Positions 1 to 9,600 of a stretch of DNA of 12,659 bases are shown piece by piece. The DNA is from Tetmemena sp. SeJ-2015 (Eukaryota; Ciliophora; Spirotrichea; Sporadotrichida; Oxytrichidae): contig JAJKFJ010021727.1 of the NCBI GenBank assembly GCA_027382625.1, positions 1 through 12,659 on the forward strand. Direction: 5' to 3'. The notes beneath the pieces were generated by a model. That model was given only the letters and a program-made list of their open reading frames with translations. It was not told the origin of the DNA and searched no databases. Positions within the stretch are counted from its first letter, which is position 1; every line of letters starts with the position of its first letter. A program made the translations under genes and the position numbers.

Positions 1-2
1 AC

Positions 3-230
3 TACTAGTGTGAAAGTGAAGATGATGCAATATAATTCGCAACAAGACATTGTAAGATAGACAAGGTATCAGAACCTTTGAAAAAGTTAGAGAGTAATAA
101 TCAAGCAACCTATGAAACCTAACACTCCGTTATCTAAGATAGAGGAAGCACTTAAAGGTATAAAATTCAGAGAATATGAGACAGACGTCAGAGTCACCTT
201 CCTAGAAGACTTTAGATTGCCTGTTTAAGG
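3..230 (+). CDS. 3' part of an unidentified gene, split by one 43-bp IES
   Basis: Reading from base 3 with TAA/TAG as Gln gives an acidic, hydrophilic peptide (CESEDDAIQFATRHCKIDKVSEP). A TGA interrupts this frame near 174. The 5-bp repeat AACCT occurs at 73-77 and 116-120. Removing one copy and the spacer (43 bp) shifts into the frame that continues NTPLSKIEEALKGIKFREYE and then TDVRVTFLEDFRLPV, ending near 225. Past that point the DNA becomes AT-rich; the first in-frame TGA is at 337-339, so the true end or next IES boundary lies somewhere in 226-339. The sense strand is A-rich, as expected for ciliate coding DNA. The gene is cut by the window edge, so start and domains are unknown. It converges on the helicase, whose stop is at 556. 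I recognise no family. Confidence 0.55.
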
Positions 231-555
231 TTAAACTTAGCATGATTATAAGAATTAATAAAGAAATTAATTATACACAACTTATTTTCATTTTCTGATC
301 ATAATATAGGGTTTTGATTTCCTTATTATCGAGGAATGAATGAAGTAAAAAATATTTAGCTTCAAAAGATCTACATTAAAAAATGAAATACCTATTATAT
401 TTTAAAATTCTAAATTCCTGAAATATATGTTATTCCATTTCTCTTCTTTAAAATATTAGAAGTATCTATCTCCTTCATTCATTAAATTGAGAAAACATAG
501 AGTTATCTTTAACAATAAAGAATAATAATTTATTTTTACAAAACTACTAAATATT
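231..555. other. AT-rich stretch between two convergent genes
   Basis: No coding signal is recognisable here. The segment separates the end of the left plus-strand gene from the stop codon of the minus-strand helicase. It could be joint 3' flanking DNA, an IES, or a chromosome-end region. No telomeric C4A4 or G4T4 tract is visible. Confidence 0.5.
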
Positions 556-609
556 TCAAAACTCGTATTAGTCCATGCTCTGAGGGCCTTTATTGGAAGT
601 AAGTTATAT
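556..609 (-). CDS. Helicase last MDS: C-terminus and TGA stop
   Basis: On the minus strand this encodes IQLTSNKGPQSMDQYEF followed by TGA (556-558). It is in frame with the MDS at 2068-2252 only if everything between the ATAT repeats (606-609 and 2068-2071) is removed: TGG|ATAT|AACTTAC gives W-I-Q-L. The in-frame TAA codons are read as Gln. Confidence 0.72.
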
Positions 610-3600
610 TATGTTTCCAGCTTTGTTTTTTAAAATCTAGTTTCCGTTGAGCTTTCTACAGATTGCGACCATTTCTAGCATGCGGAGGCAGTCACAGTTG
701 AAAACCGAGTTTAAATAGAGGTGGAAATCGAAATTAATTAAAATTAAATCGCCTAACCTTTTTTACATACCAATTAAATAAAAAATTTACTTTAATTAGT
801 GCATTAGTACAATTAAGGAAAAAATTAAATTAGAAAGTTAAAATTCAGGACGCACACGACCATCACTAAGCACCGGTTGCCCTTTCCCTGAAGGCTTTCT
901 GGTTTAGTATTCCATTGGCTGGTGGTGAGTGCTTAAATGAGGCAAGGGATAATGGTAGCCGAAGCCCTGGGGAAGGTGGTTGAGCTGCTCACTGGAGAGA
1001 TAATCAAAGGCGAGTGGTTCCACTCACCCTCCTAATCCTGTTAGACGTGGAGGGACGAGATCTATGGCAAACACTCAGTCATGCACTGACAGCGAAGCCA
1101 GACGCTACGAGCAGCAAACTTGTTCTCGGTCCGAAGCTACCCGAATTTTTTTCTTTAATTTTTGGAGGGTATGCGGGAAGCGGGGCTTTCTGCTAAAATG
1201 TGATGGGGGGTCCACGTGTTTAATACCATTCGCTGGAGTTGTGTGCGTCAGATAAGTGCGTCATAGCAATATCATTGACGTCACGGCTAATCTTATTTAT
1301 GCCTCCTTTAATTCCCTTAATTAATTTATTTATTAGTACAATTTAGGCGTAACCGGTTAATTAGTGAACTCCTGTACAAAACAGCCGATCCTCTATCAGA
1401 TGCTTACTCGGGCGTACCGTTAATTCTCTCACAGTCTCTCCGGTGCTTCCTATTGGTCTAGGTGGCTAGGATAGGGCGAGCTGTCAAGTAGAAGGGGTCT
1501 GGAGTGAGCCATTAATCAGTGCGGAGTATCAGGGGCGGGTTTAAACTCTATCTGTGGCCGCTTCATACCATATCTCATAGTTAAGTTATCCTTATCAAGC
1601 CCTATCTGTAAACACAGTCTCTCACGCACATACCGCCTCCTGCCACAGGTAGGGTTTAAACCCGCCCCTGATTACTCCGTACTGATTAATGGCTCACTCC
1701 AGACCCCTTCTACTTGACAGCTCGCCCTATCCTAGCCACCTAGACCAATGGGAAGCACCGGAGAGACTGTGAGAAACTTAACGGTACGCCCGAGTAAGCA
1801 TCTGATAGAGGATCGGCTACAGGAGTTCACAAATTAACCGTTTGCGCCTTAATTGTACTAATGCACTAATTAAAGCAAATTTTTTATTTAATTGGTGTGT
1901 AAAAAAAGTTAGGCTATTTAATTTTAATTAATTTCGATTTTTCAAATAATTTCCACCTCTAATTAAACTCGGTTTTCAACTGTGACTGCCTCCGCATCCT
2001 AAAAATGGTCGCAATCAGTAGAAAGCTCAACGGAAACTAGATTTTAAAAAACAAAGCTGAAAACATAATATCCAAGGAGGTTGATATTCGTTCTTAATCT
2101 TAGCAATTGCTTCTTCATAAGATGTAACTATTACTTATTAATCCTCTAGATAGTCTAGATAGTTTTTCCATTTGGGATTAGTTGATAATGTTCTTCTATT
2201 GCCAATAATGATAAGTCCGTACTTCGCCCTAGTCAGAGCTACATTTAATCTAAATAAAGATTATTATAAAATTAATAAAGCTATTATACTGAAGAATTTA
2301 AGTGATTGAAGAGATTATTTTTAACAAATAAAAGTGATTGATAAAAATTAGCCATAGAGAAGCATTTTATTTCATATGAACTTAATCATAATTCTCAAAA
2401 TAAAAATTCTTTGAGTCCCTATATTTCCACTTTTGCATAAAGCTGAACCTCTTTTCAATGGGTTAGTTCGGATGTTCTTTGCTCTATGAAATAAAATTAA
2501 ACTTAATTTAAATACTTTGCTACGTTCTTCAATTGATATTTCAAATGTAATGGAAGTTCTAATACAAATCCAAACTGAGTAATTTCAAGATATCTTAAGC
2601 CTCTTTAAGTTCCTAATGAATTGTATGCTAAACATATAAATCAATAAATTTAATTTATGTAAAAAAGATTTGATTACTTCTGTTTCTACTTTTAGTATTC
2701 TGTTGGCTCTATCCCTTTTCTAATCTTCAACCATTGCTCTCATTTTTATTTGATGAATTTTAAAGTATAAATTAATATTATCTAATGATTATCAGTTGCT
2801 TCCTTATATATTCGTAAATGTATATTAAAAAATCGATCAGTTGTCATCTATTATATTCTTCAGTATAATGATTGGTTCTATTTTTGTTCTTCATAAAACC
2901 AATAGTGTTTTCACTCCTGACAGTTGTGAAGATAATGAAGTCTTGCTCTCTTCCTTGCCAAGAATCAATTGTATTCACTTGATTGGTAATACCCTCCATC
3001 AGTTGTCATAAAAATTAAGGAAATATCTAAAAATAATATAAAAAGTTATCTTAGTTTCTAAGTCTGCCCATTGTATGGAGAAATCACTCCAATTCTTGAT
3101 GCATCCATCTTCTTAATGCCTATATATAAAAGCTAATTAATTTTCAAATTTTGAAGCCCACCATGTACTGCAACTTATATTTCTATTGGGGGGCTTTTCC
3201 TCGTCATCCACTTTTTTCATGAAAATATGGAAAATCATAATTTAGTCTAAAACTTGCCAAAACACCAATTTTATAGTCCATCATGTTGAAGGGTCTATCC
3301 AGCCATATTCTTTCTTTTATAAATTAAAAAAGAGCTTTGAAATAATATTTATTTTGGAAAAACAAAGAATAGTTTTATAAATATTAGCATAGAATGAATT
3401 TTATAAGTTTAAGATAAATATTTCAGAAGCTATGAGGTCTCGCATTTAATATTTCAGACTCTATCTTCTTTATACTTTAAGTACTCGATAAAATATAAGC
3501 TATTAAATCTAAATACTTTTAATAAAAACTATTTTTCTATATTCTTTAATTTTTATTTAAATATAGCTAGTTTTTTAATAAAATCCTCTGAAAGATAAAA

Positions 3601-6600
3601 TCTAGAGACTTATTTTTGAAAAATTTAGAATAATTTTTTCAAAAGTAAAATATATGGTCTTGATAAACCTTTTGAGTTTCAATTTGGACTATTTTTTGAC
3701 TAGATCATGATTTTTCATATTTTTATTAAAAAAAAGGATGATGAGGAAAGCCCCCCTTAGATTTCTTTATTATAGGTTGAATATGATTAATATATCGGAG
3801 GGTTGTGAAAATTTTATCTCTAGGGTTGGGGAAGAGGGTAAAGCACCATATTTAAATAAATCTAATTTTTGAATTTAATCACTAGCAGAATCTAAGATGA
3901 AGAAAAGAACTTCATGGTGACAGTTTCCGAGCAGGCTGAAATATAAGTTGACATGCACAACTGCTTCAAGATAACAAAAAGTAAAAGATAAAGCCAAAAC
4001 GTTTGAGAGATTAATTTAAGAACTTGATCAGCGCAAACAACAAACCATCCTTCAATTCAGAAGTGAATCCCATCTAAACAAGAAAGACAGAAAAAGTCAA
4101 TATGAAAGCTTAAATAAAGAATACACTGATAGAGCAAGATCTAAAAGATTTAATGAGCCTTATGAACAAACAAAAGACTTGCTTCATCAAGATGGCTGCT
4201 GACTACTACAGATGCATCGCTCAGATACTGTAACTAAGGTTGTCATGTTCCACCATTTAAATAAACACCTATATTTCTAATTGCTTAATATATTAAAAAT
4301 TATTAAAAATCGAACCTCCATTTTCTTCCTCACCCTAGAGATCAACTTTTCAAAACCCTCCGATACACTAATCATATTAAACCTAAATAATGCAAGATGC
4401 GAGTGGCCAAATTTGCTTAACCCAGATTTAAGAAGGAGTTACCATAAATTCTAAGCTATTATATTTTAGAAATATTTCTAATACTCTGTTTTAACTCCCT
4501 TCTGGACTTCTATCATCAATGAATCTTTATAAATTTGTAATATTCTATTTAATATGAAGAGCAAAGGCTTATCCTCAGAGATGAAGAAATCTCTGTGAGA
4601 GTATTTAAACTCATTTCCAATCCTCCCTTCATAGAATAGTCTGTTTGGGAGTTCCAAGATAAAGGGATGCATTCTGTACTATGACCTGAGCATAACGTTT
4701 GGAAAGCCTCCTTCAATTAATTGATAACTTTTATTTTTATTCAATCAAACGAGAAAAGAGAGAGTCAGGGCCTTTAATGTTGGAAACAATCTGAGGACCC
4801 AACTGCTTATGATCTCCGATTATAGTTAAGATTTAAATTAAAATCTAAATTTGATTTAAAAAATAACTAACATGGAGTAGAAGCACCGTGACAGTTAAAA
4901 TAGTTAACTTATATCACCCCGATGTACTATTTTTCTAAAGCAAATTTCAAAATTAATTCAAAATTTTTCTTTATTACCTTCATAATGCTCTTAAGAAGCA
5001 AAATATGTCTCGTTGACTCATCATATTCTTCAGAATTAATTTAAATATTGAATTATATGCCATTTTTAATTTTTTGACAACATTCACTCGCATTTAAGGT
5101 AGAATAATATAAAATTCTTCTAATATTTTGCTTAATCGAATGGTGAAATCATTTTTTCAATTGAAAATACTTTAACTACCTCCATAAATTCTATTTTAAT
5201 ATAATAACAAATAAGTCTATTTCTAATAATATCTCAACTATAATTAGAATTTTAAAGTGAGGCTATATAATTTATTAAGACAACCTGCTCAGCATCAAGC
5301 ATGCAAGCTATAACTTCTATCTCTGTGGCTTAGGCTGCCTCATCGATGATTACTTTTGTGAACTTTACTCCTTTTAATCTTGGATCTCCTCTTCCTATAT
5401 ACATATAGATGAAATTAATATGAGATAAATATGAATAGATTATCGACATTAAAAAATAAGATTAAGAAAAAAAAACAGATTTAGAAATTAAGATTCACAG
5501 AGTAGCGAATAATTTAAGTTTTGAGAATTAATTTTCACTTGCATGAATGAAGTCGGCCCACCCTTAACCTATAATTAAACTTTATTTTATGATGCTCTTG
5601 CAAGTTTAAAGCCTGAGAGAATTCAGAACTTACTATCAACTGAATTCTAATTTAAAAGTCAAATCCTCTGCAGCTCTAGGCCTATTATCAAGTTCACTCC
5701 GACCACCTAGGGAAAATACATTGTAAATATCTTCTTCTAGATCATCAATTCAAATTTATCCTATATTTTAAAATAAAGGAGATAAAATTGAACAAATATA
5801 AAATTATATTTATCTTTGAAATTTTTTTATTTTCTTGGTTAATTTGTTTTTTGAAAAAGTTAATTTTATATTCCATTGCAAGTAGTGATGATTATAGGAG
5901 TTAAAAAAAAGCATTTCGCAACTTTTTATAGAATATATTTTTTTTATTTTTATGATTTTGTTTTTACAGAGTATTTTGAATCTCCTTTTCTTCAAATTCT
6001 CTCTTTTTCAATAGGAAATTATCAAGATTGACTTAGTTCATCTTCTTAATACCTTCGACACTCACTCCGAGCAATAAAATATTTTGATGATCATACTTAT
6101 AGTATTTACTAAAGCAGACTAAGGGAGTATAAGATATAGGTCAAATACGAATAGTTGATTACTGATTATTAAATTCTTAAATACAACGAATAAAAAGTGC
6201 AAGAATTTTAATTAAAAGTCTAAATCCTTTGTGAAGTATATTTTTTGAGTAAATTTATTTTTAGATAAGTGCATGTATTATTAACTGCATTAGGAAGGAA
6301 TTAGTTGTTTGCGAAATAATGTTTACCTGATCGCATATCTACATTAGGATTACTAATACTTTTATCCTATTGGTGGAAGTGTGCGAATTATACAGTAATG
6401 CCCCCCCTCCTTCATCAATGCTATCATTTTAAGCTAATAGGATTTCAAGCCTCTGATTTTTAGAAATTGGGAATGCCTTTTTTAGTATGATTCCGATGTC
6501 GTGAGTAATGTTCTATTGGGGACCATAAAGTTTTCATTTTAATTTTTGTACTGAATTAATTAACTCTGACTTGTAATTTAGCGTCGTTATATTTATAAAT

Positions 6601-9600
6601 TTAATAATCATCAATCAACTATTCGTATTTGACCTATAATAAATTTTTATATTTTAGAGTGATTGAGAACTACTATCTCTCTTTTTTAGGCCCATCATTA
6701 AGACGCCTTTATCATCTTTATATTTGTGAAGCTAGAAGTTCACTCCGTAAGCTGAGGCTTCAATCACGTCATTTTATTTGGCATAGTTTAAATTTTGAGC
6801 ACATTAATTTTTGAATTTTTAGAATCTGTTTTAAAGATTGCAATCAATTTAATCTCCATTTTTATAGAGGGAAGTGAATTTGTCTATTTGGCCTTAAATA
6901 AAATTTTTAATTTAAAGAAGTTAGTAGTTACTTCTTTCTGCAATATTTTTTTCAATAGAATGTAAAGATTTGTTAAAATAAAAGCATAATTTTTGTGTTT
7001 ATATTATTAAAGTTTCAATTGCATTTTAACTTATTTCAAGACTAAATAAATTAAGGTATGAAAATCACTTTTTCTTCGCTATTTATAAATACATGGTCTT
7101 AGAAATAGCGACTGTATTTGTTAAGCAGATTTCTGTGCTAATGATAGATTTGATAATTACAAAATATTAAAATAATTTGTTTTATAAAAAAATATTTTTT
7201 ATATATAGTGAACTTTTAGCATTCTACTGCTTTCAAGAATAGAATGTATAGGTATTTTTAATAAATTAAATATTTGCAACACCAAAATATTAATGGTACG
7301 CAGCCATACTTCTAGATCATTTCTTGCATTTAATCGTCTCCTAAAGTTCCCTTTTTGTTGGGCCTTTCATAGAGATTTATAAAATATAAAAGTGCAAGAT
7401 TGTAGTCACTAAGAATATAAAAACAATCTAACTACGAATATGACACTAAATTGGTACTCCAATGATTGCTTTACATCCAAATAAAATATCTAATAAGATC
7501 GCAGAGTATATTTTTAGACCCTTGAGTTTCTTATTGGCGAGCATATTCTCAGACTCTAAAAGCTGCTCCTCCTCACTCATAAACAACATCCTGTGAAGTA
7601 ATCAAATATAAATCTTTCCAAGTATTTTATTGAAGGAGGGTGTAGGACTTAACCTCATTTAGGTCTAGGTTGAAGATGTCCTCTCTGGCTTCTGACTGCA
7701 GACGGATGAATTAGTTAGTCAGACAATCAATTTCTTGAAGTCGCTTGGTTATCACATCAGCTGCCGCGTTGGAGGGTGTGCATAAATTAATATATAGAAA
7801 ATATAGAATAGAAAAATCTTTTAGATTATTTATTAGGATCTTCTCGAATCTCGTATCCATCTATTTAAACCAGTTAGCAACAATTGCAGTGATTATAAAT
7901 AAGAGTGGTTGTGACTGTCTTTCCCGTCCCTGGAGGCCCATGAACCAAAGATAATCTAGTGAAAAATAATTTCAATTAGGTTTAATAAAATATAAATTAT
8001 TGAACTCAGACTTTCTAATCGCTTCGGTTTGAGATGCTGAGAATGTCTGTGAAAATTTCGGAACAATAGATTTTTTCGCCTTCTTTGCAAAATAGTAATT
8101 TGCAGAAACTTCTTCGCATTTCAGGATATCCTCTTTTAGAGACTGCTCTGAGGATTCTTTGCTCTCAAATCTGAACTTTTAGAGTGCTGCTAACTAGCGA
8201 GATTAATTTTATTATCAACTACAATCGAATTCATAATTATTAAATATAGAGTTAGACCCTTTGACACTTTATGCCGGGCAAATTGAAGCTTATTATCCAA
8301 ATCTTATTCCCTAAAATCATAAATTATTTAATTTATTAGGACATAATAAAAAATATATTATAAGGTCTTTTTTTAAAAACAAAAACAATATGCACTTAAT
8401 AAAGAGCAATAAAATATTAAGTATTCTTTAATTTAAACCTTACTTTTTAAATTAATTCCAGAAAAAGCAAAGAAAAATGATCGTAAATTTTGTAAATTTT
8501 ATTTATATTTTAAAATTGCGATTAATTATTTATCAGGGAGGTCTTGAGGTCCCATATCGCTAGGTCTCTTAGAGTTGATATCTACAAATAAACAAGAAGA
8601 ACTTACTTATAATTACCAATATTTTGTAGAAATTAAAGTACTTTTTTAGTTTAGTCTCACATCATCTCTAGCTTGGATAAACACCCGATTAACAACTCCA
8701 ATTGCTTCATAAACTTTTAATGCAACAAAAATAAACAAAGCAAATATCTTATTCATAGGGGCTCACTTCACTGTTTAAACAAATTAAATTAAAAATTAAA
8801 ATTTTTAATCAATAGCTGACTTACATCAATTTTCTTTAAAAGGACAAGAATTTTTAAAAGCTAACTAAATAAAGATATTTAATTAAAAAAAGATAAATGT
8901 TTCTGTGGCGAATCTCTATCTTTAGCATATCGAGAGGCTTGAGATTTTGAACTTTTTTTAGGAACAGAATTAGCCTCACTGAGATAGTTAATTTATGCTA
9001 AAGAATAATATAAAATAATTTCCTTACAAATTTAACATGAGATCGACGATTAAATGCTCTAATCCACTTAGTAATTGCAGGATTTAAAATCTTCAAAGGC
9101 AAGTTTTAAGAATTTAAAAGGAATTATACATTAGCTCCCTAGGAAATAAAATCCTTTCATTACTAGTATAAATTCAAACTGAGACACAAGCCAACACAAG
9201 ACATCACAATGCGGGACTAAAATTCCGATCGAATGAATCATACTCTTATTCCCACTAGTAATCTCTCCGAAATTCTGAATTTGACTGGACAATGACAAGC
9301 CTCTAAAATTTATATTGATCTTAGAGGCGGGAAAAAATGACCTAAAGCTCCTTAAAAGTCAATGGCACTCTACAGTGCTAGTGCTAGGTGATATTTTTAA
9401 ATGACGTTTTGAAGAATAATTGCAGTGTCCTAGCATAAAATGCTATAAGCAAAAGCTACAATTATTCCTCCAAGTCACTCCTAGAATCCAAAGCAAGTGA
9501 AAATTAATAATTGGTAAGTGGAGGGATCCTTTTGGAGAATAGTTTTAATCTGACACGGCTTCATAGCTCTCCATAATCCAAACACCTTTTAAGTAAGCAC

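Larger units (their letters stand above)
606..2071. mobile_element. Foldback element occupying the last helicase IES exactly
   Basis: The element begins ATATTATG and ends CATAATAT, so its termini coincide with the ATAT pointer of the flanking MDSs. Two inverted arms of about 425 bp (606-818 plus 1348-1557 on the left; 1643-2071 on the right) pair with high identity around an 85-bp spacer (1558-1642). The arms carry sequence richer in GC than the neighbouring IESs, such as the GGGGCGGGTTTAAAC block (1534-1545 region) and its inverted copy near 1650-1670. No transposase was recognised. It resembles a foldback or MITE-like transposon that is now a developmentally excised IES; that origin is inferred. 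Confidence 0.85.
2249..2880. other. Helicase IES of about 628 bp with inverted repeats and a nested ORF
   Basis: Bounded by pointer TAGA. Near its ends lie 15-bp inverted repeats: ATTATACTGAAGAAT at 2283-2297 and its complement ATTCTTCAGTATAAT at about 2855-2869. The nested minus-strand reading frame between them is listed separately. Confidence 0.75.
3145..4414. other. Helicase IES of about 1.26 kb holding two inverted-repeat elements
   Basis: Bounded by the 7-bp pointer CAAATTT. It contains element A (about 3186-3757) and element B (about 3768-4390) back to back, both flanked by their own imperfect inverted repeats. This is a composite eliminated segment. Confidence 0.85.
5596..7328. other. 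Helicase IES of about 1.73 kb containing a complete nested gene
   Basis: Delimited by the 7-bp pointer TGCAAGA, which restores the helicase frame from KRELQETIKCK to SIIK. All of gene X (7307 to 5636) lies inside, with its ATG about 15 bp from one boundary and its stop about 34 bp from the other. Confidence 0.8.

Noticed and set aside
4870..4905. NCHGASTPC patch resembling the helicase TCVGAGDP region
   Set aside because: The true GRGDPRL is at 5275-5413 and joins directly to ADFI, so the patch is not needed and has no pointers.
5618..5647. GAATTC repeat that would fuse gene X to FSQALNLQEHHK
   Set aside because: It would bypass gene X's natural TGA, and the downstream frame conflicts with the helicase TGCAAGA and TTCAT junctions.
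5810..5995. Minus-strand 61-aa Lys/Ile-rich ORF
   Set aside because: Mostly AT-rich IES, and in a different frame from the real MDS of gene X starting at 5988.
7745..7954. Plus-strand 69-aa ORF
   Set aside because: Antisense shadow of the Walker A and motif Ia MDSs.
8770..9346. Long minus-strand TGA-free frame antisense to the plus-strand ORF
   Set aside because: With one stop codon, long open frames arise by chance in AT-rich DNA; it runs through AT-rich spacer, and the A-rich strand favours plus-sense coding from 9037. Only 8893-8990 was kept as a weak helicase candidate.
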